Source: an uncultured Erythrobacter sp. (GTDB lineage Bacteria; Pseudomonadota; Alphaproteobacteria; Sphingomonadales; Sphingomonadaceae). From it: a DNA stretch of 64,000 nucleotides. Below the pieces are notes generated by a model. That model searched no databases. It was not told where the DNA came from and saw only the letters and a program-made list of their open reading frames with translations. The stretch covers positions 294,945 through 358,944 of the forward strand of contig CANKYI010000002.1 of the NCBI GenBank assembly GCA_947488085.1, written 5' to 3'. A program made the translations under genes and the position numbers. This document shows, in pieces, positions 1 through 8,379 of the stretch; the first letter of the stretch is position 1, and each line of letters begins with the position of its first letter.

Positions 1-978
1 CCAAGCCACCGCCGGACATCCAAACGCCTCGGATGCCGCTTTCACTCCGCCCGCGACCGCACCAGTCGCAAAGTCCTGCGCCATATCGCCAATCGCGCCG
101 GGAGATCGCGCTTGTGGACGGGCCGCACCAATCACCAGAGCAGGCGGGTGGGGCAGGGTAAGCGGCACATGGCTGGCGCCCTCATCATGCAACAACAATG
201 CATAGGGTTCCTTGCCGAAATCAACTTCATTGGGCAGTTGCAGGGGCGCACGGCCATAGTCCTGCGCCTCCTCCAAAGCATGCGCCTCTTCCGCTAAGCC
301 ATCCGCAGACAGCGGGCCGCCCGGTTGATTGGCGGTGTAGCGCGCAATGTTGTCGGGCCGCGCAAGATAGGTTTTACCCTTTGTATGAAGCCCTCCGACC
401 CAGCGCCAAGAAAGAGTGTTCGAGGCCGCATCCCCATCGATCAGATGCCGCAAAAAGAAGTCTGCACCAAGCCGCCAATCGAGCTTCAAAGTGAAGATCC
501 AGATGCTCGCAAACCACATGCGCGCATGGTTGTGGAGATAGCCGGTGGACACAAGCTCACGCGCCCAATGATCGAACGCCTCAATCCCGGTGCGTCCCTC
601 GATCGCCTCGGTGTAAGCAATGCGCAAACCGGCATTGGTATCGAGCGTGGCGAGCGCAGCATCGCGGGCCTTGCAATAGTCAGCCCAGATCGTGGGACAC
701 TGTTCCAGATAGCCTTTGAAATAGATCCGCCAAAACACCTCAGCGATGAATTTATCCGCTGCCTCAAGGCTGTGCTGGCTCAACACGGTGTCGATGACTT
801 CGGTCTCACTAAACAGCCCGGCATGCAGCCACGGGGACAATTGCGACACGTTCTGGCGCGGGCCAACCTCTGGTGCGCCATTGTCGTAATTGCGATTGTT
901 CGCATAAGCGCGCCCGGCGCTCTCGGCAAAGTCGGTTAGCCGCTGAATACCGGCGGCGCGGGTCGGTTCGAATTGCAT
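1..978 (-). CDS. FAD-binding photolyase/cryptochrome-like protein (3' end outside window)
   Basis: The frame is open from an ATG at 978 to the window edge (326 codons), so the C-terminus is missing. It encodes the helical FAD-binding half of a DNA photolyase. The hallmark NTLSWRWVGGLHTKGKTYLA is read at 361-420, and an SQLSPWLHAGLFS segment lies near the N-terminus. The protein begins directly with this half (MQFEPTRAAG), so the N-terminal antenna-binding Rossmann domain of classical ~470-residue photolyases is absent. A GGAG stands 10 bases before the ATG. Known relatives repair UV lesions or sense blue light using FAD. Whether this half protein repairs DNA cannot be told from sequence. A weak EcfG-like element (987-1012) overlaps its leader. 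Confidence 0.85.
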   Translation of the reverse strand, partial: MQFEPTRAAGIQRLTDFAESAGRAYANNRNYDNGAPEVGPRQNVSQLSPWLHAGLFSETEVIDTVLSQHSLEAADKFIAEVFWRIYFKGYLEQCPTIWADYCKARDAALATLDTNAGLRIAYTEAIEGRTGIEAFDHWARELVSTGYLHNHARMWFASIWIFTLKLDWRLGADFFLRHLIDGDAASNTLSWRWVGGLHTKGKTYLARPDNIARYTANQPGGPLSADGLAEEAHALEEAQDYGRAPLQLPNEVDFGKEPYALLLHDEGASHVPLTLPHPPALVIGAARPQARSPGAIGDMAQDFATGAVAGGVKAASEAFGCPAVAW

Positions 979-1142
979 AATGGTCCAACTCCGGACAGCG
1001 CGGATGGGTTCCTCGCATTCAAGGAACGCATCCAGCCTGCGGGTTCTTGCGTATATTGCCCAAGGTCGGCACAGAGCCGCTCGGCCCCTCGGGAGTAAAA
1101 CCTCCCGCAAACCCCGAATAAGAATTTACAAGGACAGACCCC

Positions 1143-1715
1143 ATGAACATGCTCAAAATCACACTTGCATCGACCATCGCCCTTTCGCTCGCCGCTTGCG
1201 CACCAGAAGCTGGCGAAGATGATGCGATGATGGCGGATGATGCTGCGATGGCTGAAGAAGCGACGCCAGCTGGTACCATCGTCGAAGTCGCGCAGGGCGA
1301 TGAAGGTTTCTCCACATTGGTCGCTGCCGTAACCGCTGCTGGTTTGGGTGAGACACTGTCAGGCGAGGGACCCTTCACCGTGTTCGCGCCGACCAATGAC
1401 GCCTTCGCCAAAATCGACGCAGCCGTATTGACCGAGCTGACCACCAACGACACCGAAACGCTCGGCGCGATCCTGACCTATCACGTGGTCGAGGGCGCAG
1501 TTGATGCCGAGACATTGCTCGGCGCAATCGGCGAAGCGGGCGACGAAGGCTACACCATCACTACGGTTGCAGGCGGCACGCTGAACGCATCTGTGGTGGA
1601 CGGTGCAGTGGTCCTGACTGACGCAGCCGGTGGCACAGCGACAGTCACCGCCACCGATGTCGCCGCATCGAACGGTCTGGTCCATGTCATCGACACGGTG
1701 CTGATGCCGCAATAA
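1143..1715 (+). CDS. Fasciclin (FAS1) domain lipoprotein
   Basis: 190 residues. The N-terminus is a lipoprotein signal with lipobox LAAC (Cys about residue 19), followed by a short acidic Met/Ala/Asp-rich linker and one FAS1 domain (about residues 45-190). The FAS1 signatures FTVFAPTNDAF, LTYHVVEG and NGLVHVIDTVLMP are all present. FAS1 domains are extracytoplasmic adhesion or interaction modules, so the product should sit in the envelope as a lipid-anchored protein. The ATG follows an AAGGA-type ribosome site. It appears monocistronic, because a strong intrinsic terminator follows at 1747-1781. The ligand is unknown. Confidence 0.9.
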   Translation: MNMLKITLASTIALSLAACAPEAGEDDAMMADDAAMAEEATPAGTIVEVAQGDEGFSTLVAAVTAAGLGETLSGEGPFTVFAPTNDAFAKIDAAVLTELTTNDTETLGAILTYHVVEGAVDAETLLGAIGEAGDEGYTITTVAGGTLNASVVDGAVVLTDAAGGTATVTATDVAASNGLVHVIDTVLMPQ

Positions 1716-1746
1716 TCGCGCATTCTGCACAACTCCCAGATTGAAG

Positions 1747-1781
1747 GGGCGGGTCCGCTGGAAAGCGCGACCCGCCCTTTT
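1747..1781 (+). terminator. Intrinsic terminator after FAS1 gene
   Basis: A perfect 9-bp stem GGGCGGGTC / GACCCGCCC (1747-1755 with 1769-1777) is followed by TTTT, 31 bases after the FAS1 stop codon. Confidence 0.85.
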
Positions 1782-1832
1782 GCGTTTCGGCCTGCGGTCT
1801 TCTAACGAGGGGTAAGGAGTTAGGGAGAGAAC

Positions 1833-2279
1833 ATGCAAACTGCGCCTCACACACTGATTGCCCTTGGCGCGGTCGCTGTCTTGAGCGCGTGTTCTCAGCC
1901 CACCGGCGATATCAGCCGCGATGCTCAACCATTCGATGGGATCGCCGAAAGTGTGAGCATCACCACCCTTGGCACAGAGCCGTTTTGGGGGGTCGATATT
2001 GAACCTGACGGCGATGGCTATACCGCACGCTATTCATCACCGGAGGACCTGGAAGGGACAACCTTCCCCGTCACGCGCTTTGCCGGGAACAACGGCATCA
2101 GCTTTAGCGGAGAGCGGGATGGTGAAGCTGTACTGATCGCGCTGACACCGGGAGAATGCAGCGACGCCATGAGCGACCGCACCTATCCCTACACAGCCAC
2201 GGTCTCAATTGGTGATAGAACCTTGCGGGGCTGTGGCTACACCAGCGATGAACCATTTATCGGAGAAGAAATGCCATGA
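1833..2279 (+). CDS. COG3650-type lipoprotein
   Basis: 148 residues with a lipoprotein signal (lipobox LSAC, Cys about residue 20). The mature part carries the family motif GTEPFWG (about residues 47-53), a central CSDAMSDRTYPY segment and a late conserved Cys (RGCG). These are typical of the uncharacterised COG3650 periplasmic/lipoprotein family. The start follows GGAGTTAGGGAGAG. The stop overlaps the ATG of the next gene by four bases (ATGA), so the two are probably co-translated. The function is not known. Confidence 0.75.
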   Translation: MQTAPHTLIALGAVAVLSACSQPTGDISRDAQPFDGIAESVSITTLGTEPFWGVDIEPDGDGYTARYSSPEDLEGTTFPVTRFAGNNGISFSGERDGEAVLIALTPGECSDAMSDRTYPYTATVSIGDRTLRGCGYTSDEPFIGEEMP

Positions 2280-2674
2280 GCGATGGCTTGCAAAAAGGCC
2301 GCGTGGGTGCCGCTGTTGGCGGCCAACAAGTGGGAGGTGGATGGAGAGCCCTGTTCAGGGTCGCCGCCGCGTTCAATTTTGTTGTTGGCGCACTAGGAAT
2401 GCTGTCGCCTGAGGCAACTATCGATGCGCGGATCATTGGTGTGCTCGTATTCTGTTTTGGCATTGTCTATTGGCAGGTCGCGCGCGAGCCGTTGCGTTAT
2501 GCCCCTATCCTTTGGGCGGGGGTGATCGGCAAACTCGGTGTAGTCGGTTTGCTGGGGCCAACGGTGATTGGATCTGAGGGCGATACGGTGATCGTCGCCA
2601 TTCTCGCTTTGGATGCCCTGTTTGCAATCGCATTCCTCGCGTTCTTGCTGACCAAGGGCGATACGACAGACTGA
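2276..2674 (+). CDS. Small integral membrane protein, unknown
   Basis: 132 residues. After a Gly-rich N-terminus there are about four hydrophobic helices (roughly residues 25-45, 50-67, 75-97 and 105-125), giving a small inner-membrane protein. No catalytic motif is visible and I do not recognise the family with confidence. It overlaps the preceding lipoprotein gene by four bases and precedes the GFA gene by 29 bases, so a three-gene unit is likely. Confidence 0.7.
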   Translation: MSDGLQKGRVGAAVGGQQVGGGWRALFRVAAAFNFVVGALGMLSPEATIDARIIGVLVFCFGIVYWQVAREPLRYAPILWAGVIGKLGVVGLLGPTVIGSEGDTVIVAILALDALFAIAFLAFLLTKGDTTD

Positions 2675-2703
2675 AGATACCCAATCAATCGAAGGAGCGT
2701 TCC

Positions 2704-3108
2704 ATGGCACAAACCGGTGGCTGTCTTTGTGGGCAGGTTCAATACACTCTCAATGCCGAACCGCAGATCTGCGTCGCGTGCCATTGCAAGAATTGCCAGC
2801 GTCAGGCGGGCAGTGTCCTTTCGATCATTATCGGCGTGGCAGAGGATGCGGTGGAGTACACCGGTGAGGTTAAGACCTACAACGATACCGGCGATAGCGG
2901 TGCGACTGTGCGTCGCCAGTTTTGCCCGGAATGCGGATCGCCTGTTTTTACGCGGTTAGAGCAACCCGGGCTGATGTTCATCAAAGCGGGCACTTTGGAT
3001 GACACGTCGCAGCTGAAGCCCGCCTTCCATTGCTACACCAAAAGCAAGCAAGAATGGGTCGAATTGGGCGATTTACCGGGTTTTGAAACTGTTCCAGAGG
3101 GGTTGTAG
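2704..3108 (+). CDS. GFA/CENP-V domain zinc protein
   Basis: 134 residues forming a single GFA (glutathione-dependent formaldehyde-activating enzyme/CENP-V) fold. Zinc-site motifs are seen in order: GGCLCGQV, CHCKNCQR, and FCPECGSPVF near residue 78-86. The length is normal for the family. The start follows GAAGGAG. Founding members were proposed to bind glutathione and formaldehyde, but most family members have no proven substrate, so only a zinc-binding carbon-sulfur-lyase-like role can be suggested. Confidence 0.85.
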   Translation: MAQTGGCLCGQVQYTLNAEPQICVACHCKNCQRQAGSVLSIIIGVAEDAVEYTGEVKTYNDTGDSGATVRRQFCPECGSPVFTRLEQPGLMFIKAGTLDDTSQLKPAFHCYTKSKQEWVELGDLPGFETVPEGL

Positions 3109-3176
3109 ACTCTTCGAAAAACGTGCTTAAATTCAAAGTCTTGGTGCGGGTTGGATCACATTTCGTGAACTTTCGC

Positions 3177-3201
3177 GGAACACCTAGGGGTTTTTGCCGT
3201 T
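3177..3201 (+). promoter_or_regulatory. sigma-EcfG (general stress) promoter of the LOV kinase operon
   Basis: GGAAC (3177-3181), a 16-base spacer, then CGTT (3198-3201). This matches the GGAAC-N16/17-cGTT consensus of alphaproteobacterial EcfG promoters exactly. Transcription would begin near 3208, about 75 bases before the kinase start. It is the only consensus-quality element in this 177-base gap. Confidence 0.8.
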
Positions 3202-3285
3202 TCAAGGGCAACTAATAATTTCATCCGCGACCCGGCCCTTCTCCCCATATGCGATGAGGGCTCCCCCCGCGGGAAAGCAGGAAAC

Positions 3286-4371
3286 GTGAATACCGACGAC
3301 GAAGCTGACCGTCCGCGGCCCGACCAGGCCGCGTTGCGGTTCGATGATGCACCCGAACGGTTTCGGGCAGGAAATGCGAGCGACCAATTCTCTGGCGCAT
3401 CTGGTGTGCTGTTTGAGCAGGCTATGGCGCAAACCCGTATGGCAATCTGCCTGGTCGATCCGCATGCCAAAGATCTCCCGATAGTCTTTGCCAACCGCGC
3501 CTTTCGTCGCCTGACTGGATATTCTGAGGAAGAGGTTATCGGCCGCAATTGCCGTTTCCTCCAGGGACCAAAGACCGATCCAGAACCCATCGCGCGAATT
3601 CGCAAAGCGATTGAAAACGAAGATGTGGTGGTGGTTGAACTTCTCAATTACCGCAAGAATGGGACAACGTTTTGGAACGCGCTGCACCTCGGGCCAATCT
3701 ACAATAAAGACAACGAACTGGTTTATTTCTTCGGCAGCCAATGGGATGTTTCGGATGTTCGTGCGGCACGAGCAGACGAACAGCATGCGCGCGAGATGGC
3801 GCGTGAACTTTCTCATCGCATGAAGAATATGTTCGCGGTCATATCTGGCATCGTCAATGTGACGGGTAGGGTGCGCGGTATTCAAAGCGAGGCCGCTGAG
3901 ATCAACTCGCGCATTCAGGCTCTGGGTCGCGCTTACGAAACGACGCTGGATGATGCATCAAGTGGTAGCATCGATATCGGCGAAGCAATCCGGGCCGTAA
4001 TGTTGCCATATGACCATGATCATGACCGCCTTTCCTTGAGCGGCGAAGCGGTGCGCATGCCATTCACCGTCATTTCGGTGATCGGTTTGGTTCTGCATGA
4101 ACTGGCTGCCAACGCGACCAAGCATGGAGCGTGGTTGGTCGATGGGGGCAAGGTGTCTCTATCCTGGTCGCTTGATGCACATGATCGCGAGCTCATTATC
4201 CGCTGGGTTGAAAAGGGCGGTCCGGCTGTCGATGAAGGTACTATGCAGGATGGTACAGGGACGGCGATTGTGGATCGCTTGCTCGCTACATCTCGTGGAT
4301 CGATCAAGCGCGAATGGAGTGACGAAGGCCTGACAGCAACAATCTCAGTGCCTGCGCGTAGGGCGGCATGA
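3286..4371 (+). CDS. LOV-domain HWE sensor histidine kinase
   Basis: 361 residues with a GTG start after AGGAAA. Residues ~45-155 form a LOV domain with the flavin-adduct cysteine in GRNCRFLQG (Cys89) and a following RKNGTTFWN strand. A short linker leads to the phospho-acceptor box LSHRMKN (His177). The ATPase part has HELAANATKHGAW and the W-x-E signature RWVEKGGP, defining the HWE family. There is no transmembrane segment, so it is a soluble blue-light sensor. Relatives in Erythrobacter litoralis (EL346/EL368 type) feed the PhyR-NepR-EcfG stress pathway. It overlaps the response-regulator gene by four bases and lies behind an EcfG promoter, which suggests feedback. Confidence 0.93.
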   Translation: MNTDDEADRPRPDQAALRFDDAPERFRAGNASDQFSGASGVLFEQAMAQTRMAICLVDPHAKDLPIVFANRAFRRLTGYSEEEVIGRNCRFLQGPKTDPEPIARIRKAIENEDVVVVELLNYRKNGTTFWNALHLGPIYNKDNELVYFFGSQWDVSDVRAARADEQHAREMARELSHRMKNMFAVISGIVNVTGRVRGIQSEAAEINSRIQALGRAYETTLDDASSGSIDIGEAIRAVMLPYDHDHDRLSLSGEAVRMPFTVISVIGLVLHELAANATKHGAWLVDGGKVSLSWSLDAHDRELIIRWVEKGGPAVDEGTMQDGTGTAIVDRLLATSRGSIKREWSDEGLTATISVPARRAA

Positions 4372-4763
4372 CCAAAGCTTGTTCCGTCTTAGTCCTTGAT
4401 GATGAACCACTGATCCTCATGGACCTTGAATATGCTGGCGAGGACAAGGGCTGCATGATGATACCCGCCACCACTTGTGCCGAAGCTGATCGGGCGATGA
4501 ATGCTCACGGCGCAATCGATGTTGCGATCCTTGATGTGTCACTGGCAGAGGATCAGACTTGCGTGCCAATTGCCCGCGAATTGGAGCTTCGTGGCATTCC
4601 CTATCTGCTCCATTCCGGCAATCTTGACCGCCATAATGAGCATGTGCGCATGCTGGATGCACCTCTGATCGCCAAACCTGCGAGCGCGGAAAAAGTCATT
4701 GCAGCTGCCATCGCCCTGTTTGAGGGACGATGGCGCAAAGACGATCCGATCGCGGCTGACTAA
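4368..4763 (+). CDS. Single-domain response regulator, LovR-like
   Basis: 131 residues with only a receiver domain. The acidic pair is Asp11-Asp12, the phospho-acceptor is Asp56 in AILDVSL, the switch residue is Ser83 in LLHSG, and the conserved Lys is Lys103 in AKPAS. There is no output domain. Start and stop of the two genes overlap (ATGA), so it is translationally coupled to the LOV kinase. By analogy with LovR in other alphaproteobacteria it is probably a phosphate sink or competitor that tunes the kinase, but that role is inferred from context. Confidence 0.88.
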   Translation: MTKACSVLVLDDEPLILMDLEYAGEDKGCMMIPATTCAEADRAMNAHGAIDVAILDVSLAEDQTCVPIARELELRGIPYLLHSGNLDRHNEHVRMLDAPLIAKPASAEKVIAAAIALFEGRWRKDDPIAAD

Positions 4764-4780
4764 GCAGCGATCAACCGATC

Positions 4781-6235
4781 TCAGAACACGCCAGGATTTT
4801 CATATTGGGTCGCGTTGGGGCGGTCTGGCTGCAGCATTTGCATAGCTGATGGCGCTGACTGCGCTGTTCTTTGACCGTTGCTGCCTGCGGTGATGGCAGT
4901 GCAAATGCCGCCTCGCAAGAAATCAAGCGAGGTCGCAATCGATGCCTCGTTGGCATCGCCAAGCGGCGTAAAGAGATCATCCGTGGCCCGGCAACTATTG
5001 GGAATGACGCTGGCCAGCCCTGTGAAATAATCGCCATTACCATCGGCATTCAATGTCTGGAACGTCACGGCGCGGATGCGAAGGTCGCAAGCCTCGAAAT
5101 CGAAACCGAACTGGCCAACGGGTTTGCCTGACGTGTTGCTGCCCACTATCGCGATACTATCCGCATTGAGATAGGGGATCATGGAATTGATCACCAACTC
5201 GCTGGCAGATGCGCTGCTGCCGGTGGTGATGAATGCAATCTTGGACGCTTGGAGTGCTTGCACCTCACTCTCAAAGAACTCGGTTGAATTCTCCGAAGAC
5301 TTTGATGGGCGCAAGACGGTCTCGCTCCATAATTGGCCGACACGGTTTTCGCCCAACAGGTCACCAAACGTCTCTGCTACGCTAACCAAACCGCCACCAT
5401 TGTAACGGAAATCAATGATCAGCTCGTCCACGCCGTTTGTGTTGAACAATTGAAATGCGTCTCGCAGCTGGTTAGCCGCGTCGCCCACGATGAAAGTGCG
5501 TAGGTTCAAATAGCCGACATTCTTGCCGCCATCATTGAGGATCAACGCGCCATAGCGGTCCGAAATCGGATCGAGTGAGAAATCGGTCTTTGCAATCGTC
5601 GCTTCAATCACATTGCCGCCCAACTGAGTGAAGCGGATCACGCGAGTAACGCCTGGATCGGATGGCCCAAGTGCATCCACAACCGCTTGCGGTCCGCCTG
5701 CTGCCATAATCGAATTGACAGTTTGCAAATTGGTCGAGCTTGTGCCGATTGCATTCAATTCAGTGCCGCGATCCATACCCGCAGCAAACCCTGGGGCGTT
5801 TTCGAATGTCTCAAGCAAGAATACGCGGTTGTTTGTCTGGTCAAAAGCGAGACGGATGCCGAAACCTGCGCTGGACCCGGAACTGATCAGCGCGTTTTCT
5901 TCCGCGATCGAGGTCGCAAAGGTAAACCCTTTATCTCGCGCTTGTGCGCGGGCGGGCGCGACGCGCGCATTCAGGTAACTTTGAACATCATTAAATGCGC
6001 TGGCGTCTACCGTGTTGTCGAGCAGGTCAGGAAACAGATACCATTCATTGAGCACATCATTGGCAAAGTCGATCTGGTTTGAGATCGAGCAGGTTCCGCT
6101 CGTCGGGGGTGTTGTCGGCGTTCCGCCAGTCGGAGCAGGCGTATTTGATCCGCCTCCACCGCCACACGAGGCCAGTGAAATTGCAAGAGTTCCCACGAGT
6201 GCCGCGCGACCGGGTGTGTTGGCATGAAATTTCAT
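4781..6235 (-). CDS. S41 family peptidase, lipoprotein
   Basis: 484 residues from the ATG at 6235. Longer readings add a non-signal N-terminus, whereas this start gives a lipoprotein signal (lipobox LASC, Cys24) followed by a Gly/Pro/Thr linker. A PDZ-like segment (~120-215) precedes the S41 core with DFRYNGGG (~276-282), the serine region GSSASASE (~339-346) and the general-base lysine in NTSGKPVG (Lys371), the layout of carboxy-terminal processing proteases. It probably degrades or trims envelope proteins in the periplasm. It is convergent with the LovR gene, 17 bases apart. Confidence 0.88.
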   Translation of the reverse strand: MKFHANTPGRAALVGTLAISLASCGGGGGSNTPAPTGGTPTTPPTSGTCSISNQIDFANDVLNEWYLFPDLLDNTVDASAFNDVQSYLNARVAPARAQARDKGFTFATSIAEENALISSGSSAGFGIRLAFDQTNNRVFLLETFENAPGFAAGMDRGTELNAIGTSSTNLQTVNSIMAAGGPQAVVDALGPSDPGVTRVIRFTQLGGNVIEATIAKTDFSLDPISDRYGALILNDGGKNVGYLNLRTFIVGDAANQLRDAFQLFNTNGVDELIIDFRYNGGGLVSVAETFGDLLGENRVGQLWSETVLRPSKSSENSTEFFESEVQALQASKIAFITTGSSASASELVINSMIPYLNADSIAIVGSNTSGKPVGQFGFDFEACDLRIRAVTFQTLNADGNGDYFTGLASVIPNSCRATDDLFTPLGDANEASIATSLDFLRGGICTAITAGSNGQRTAQSAPSAMQMLQPDRPNATQYENPGVF

Positions 6236-6479
6236 AATTAGGGAGCAGCTCCGCTTAAAAATACCTAGTAATTGACCTCCGCTTCGGCATGTGCAGACTG
6301 CCCCCTGCGCGTGCCGACGGGCAGCTTGTGCGGCTTGTCCACTGGCGTCAAGCTGAACGTGGGACTGAAATTCCTCGTATTTTCGCAGGTTTTCCCCAGT
6401 TGCCGGGGTAAATCGTCCATCTCTCTCTCGTTTTGGCCCCTTTATCCGACTAGCTAAGAAGACATGGAAAGACAGAATC

Positions 6480-7070
6480 ATGACTGATCTGCCTGATTGG
6501 GTCGCAGCTCAATTGCCGAAAGCAGCGCGCCATCCCGGACTTGCGATTGCAAGCCTTGGGGATGCCAAGACGTTTGGGAAGGGTGGTTTTAAACTGTCCA
6601 GCCCCGCTTTTGATGCAGGTGAAGAGCTCGACCCTTGCTTTACGGCAAAGGAAGAGGACGCGGTTGCTCCGCCTTTGGAGTGGACTGCGCCGCCTCCGGG
6701 TTCGCAAGAGCTGATCGTGATTGTTGAAGATGCAACCAATCCGGCTGCTGCACCCACTGCTCAATGGGTCGTGTGGGGCCTTGCCGGTCAACGCGGCAAA
6801 TTGCTCGAAGGTGAAATGCCACCGCGCGCTGGTAAGAATGCTGCGGGCAATTCCGAATGGTTGCTGCCAGATCCCCCAGAAGGCGAGACGCGCCACTATG
6901 TCTTCCAAATTTTTGCAACTGACCTGCCACTGACATTGATGCCAGGGGCAAGCCGCGATGACGTGATCCAAGCGATCAAAGGATTCGTAACCGGTTGCGC
7001 CGTCCTCCACGCTCCTTTCACCGGCATCCCTGCAGATGACGGTGATTGGGACGATGAAGAAGCCGATTGA
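6480..7070 (+). CDS. YbhB/YbcL-type PEBP-like protein
   Basis: 196 residues with the phosphatidylethanolamine-binding-protein fold of the bacterial YbhB/YbcL family. FKLSSPAF opens the fold, PPLEWTAPPPGSQELIVIVED forms the central strands with the ligand site, WVVWGL follows, and HYVFQIFATD lies near the end. There is no signal peptide, so it is cytoplasmic. The ligand in bacteria is uncertain. It is followed 28 bases later by the SWIB gene, probably in one transcript. Confidence 0.85.
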   Translation: MTDLPDWVAAQLPKAARHPGLAIASLGDAKTFGKGGFKLSSPAFDAGEELDPCFTAKEEDAVAPPLEWTAPPPGSQELIVIVEDATNPAAAPTAQWVVWGLAGQRGKLLEGEMPPRAGKNAAGNSEWLLPDPPEGETRHYVFQIFATDLPLTLMPGASRDDVIQAIKGFVTGCAVLHAPFTGIPADDGDWDDEEAD

Positions 7071-7098
7071 ACTACCAGAACCACAAGGGAGAATAACC

Positions 7099-7350
7099 AT
7101 GGCTGGAAAAACCAACGCACTGCAGAAACCGGTGCAACTTTCGGGCGATCTCGAAGCAGTAATCGGCAAAGGTCCGATGACTCGCGCTCAGGTGACCTCA
7201 AAGGTTTGGGAATACATCAAGGCAAACAGCCTTCAGGATTCCAAAGACAAGCGTCAGATCAATCCTGATGGCAAGCTTGGCGCGGTGATCGGCAAAGACC
7301 AGATCTCCATGTTCAAGATGACGGCTGCGGTGTCTAAGCACCTCACCTAA
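7099..7350 (+). CDS. SWIB/MDM2 domain protein
   Basis: 83 residues. I chose the ATG at 7099 because AAGGGAGAATAACC places a good ribosome site there; a longer in-frame start inside the PEBP gene lacks one. Nearly the whole protein is one SWIB domain, with VQLSGDLEAVIGKGPMTRA, VWEYIKANSLQD and a repeated AVIGKDQISMFKM near the end. In bacteria such stand-alone SWIB proteins occur fused or next to topoisomerases or alone. A DNA- or chromatin-associated role is assumed but unproven. Confidence 0.88.
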   Translation: MAGKTNALQKPVQLSGDLEAVIGKGPMTRAQVTSKVWEYIKANSLQDSKDKRQINPDGKLGAVIGKDQISMFKMTAAVSKHLT

Positions 7351-7368
7351 GGCTTTTGCCTCAATATG

Positions 7369-7413
7369 TTGACCAACAGCGCGTTTTGCGGAAACGCGGC
7401 GCGCTGTTGGATC
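7369..7413. terminator. Long hairpin between convergent genes
   Basis: The arms CCAACAGCGCG (7373-7383) and CGCGCTGTTGG (7400-7410) are exact complements, extended by TTGA/TCAA at the outside. An inner GTTT/AAAC pairing shares the middle. It sits 20 bases after the SWIB stop and faces the DoxX gene. There is no clear U-run on either side, so it may be an RNA 3'-end stabiliser rather than a classic terminator. Confidence 0.45.
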
Positions 7414-7483
7414 AACGCTTCTTATATGATCGCCTCGTGCGAGGGTGATCCGCTGGCTTTAGACAGGCGATCTGAGCGCTGCC

Positions 7484-7879
7484 CTACGGCTTGCGTCTTC
7501 CAATTGGCACTTCACCCACCCACAGCGCCCACCAAATGATCAGCGGCTGCGCGATCATGCGCGGGATGTGATAGCCAAGTCCAAGACCCCCATCATCGCG
7601 GGCCATATCCATGGCAAAGTGATTGATATTGGCGGGCCACACACACAAAGCATACAGCGCAAGCCCAATTCCAGCTGCCCTTCGCAGCCGGATATCGAAC
7701 GGCTGTAGCAGTCCGATTGCGCCCAGTATTTCGGCAATACCGGTCCAAAACACGACTTCGCTTGGGAAGGGCACTGCATCCGGTGTGATCGTGAGAAATG
7801 GGTCAGGCGCGACCAGATGCATATATCCGGCGAATGCGTAAATCGCCGCAAGCACTACGCGCAAGACAGTGCGGATCAT
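7484..7879 (-). CDS. DoxX-like membrane protein
   Basis: 131 residues with four hydrophobic helices. The N-terminal pattern (VVLAAIYAFAGYMHL) followed by FWTGIAEILGAIGLL is typical of DoxX/DoxD-like small membrane proteins. Such proteins are linked to redox or thiosulfate metabolism in a few organisms but are mostly uncharacterised. The start overlaps the stop of the upstream cupin gene by four bases, so the pair forms an operon. Confidence 0.75.
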   Translation of the reverse strand: MIRTVLRVVLAAIYAFAGYMHLVAPDPFLTITPDAVPFPSEVVFWTGIAEILGAIGLLQPFDIRLRRAAGIGLALYALCVWPANINHFAMDMARDDGGLGLGYHIPRMIAQPLIIWWALWVGEVPIGRRKP

Positions 7880-8334
7880 GCGTGTTTTCCTTTGCCGGGT
7901 GCCCAGCCCGGAGGGGCCAGCTCAAAGCCTGCAAAATCGAAACCCGGCACGACGATGCAGGATACCAGTGAATAGCCAGCAGTCCCCGAAGCAGAGCGAG
8001 CGGCCTGCCATGCGTTGGTCGGGACGAGACCCTGCAATGCCTGTCCGCGCGCGACGTCGTTGCCCAGGGTAATCACCCGGTCAGGGCCATCATCCGTGTC
8101 CGCAATTGCAAGTTCAAGAGGATCACCCGCCTGCCAGATCCACATCTCGTCCGCATCAACCCGGTGCCAATGCGAGGCTTCACCGGATTTGAGCAGGAAC
8201 ACAATCGCTGTTCCGCGAGCGCGACCCGTCGTATCTGGCGCAGCGCGCCATGTTTCTTTGTACCACCCGCCTTCGGGATGGGCGCTCATCTCTAATTGTT
8301 CGATGATGCTATCCGCGCTATTCACTGTCGTCAC
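7876..8334 (-). CDS. Cupin (DUF985-type) protein
   Basis: 152 residues with a DUF985/Cupin_5 fold. The N-terminal HPEGGWYKETWR is diagnostic. It is followed by the ASHWHRVDADEMWIWQAGDP metal-site region, the GLVPTNAWQAA strand, and a VVPGFDFAGFELA ending. The protein is cytoplasmic, and family members have no agreed enzymatic role. It is divergent from the dipeptidase gene with only 45 bases between the starts, so both promoters must lie in or near that short gap. Confidence 0.85.
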   Translation of the reverse strand: MTTVNSADSIIEQLEMSAHPEGGWYKETWRAAPDTTGRARGTAIVFLLKSGEASHWHRVDADEMWIWQAGDPLELAIADTDDGPDRVITLGNDVARGQALQGLVPTNAWQAARSASGTAGYSLVSCIVVPGFDFAGFELAPPGWAPGKGKHA

Positions 8335-8379
8335 AAATCTGATCCTCTCAGCGCCGCTCTATCGGGAGAACCTTGGGCC

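Noticed and set aside
1008..1036. GTTCCT/AGGAAC inverted repeat and the forward GGAAC at 1023 as a promoter for the FAS1 gene
   Set aside because: The forward GGAAC has no acceptable -10 at 16-17 bases. The dyad is short and probably incidental.
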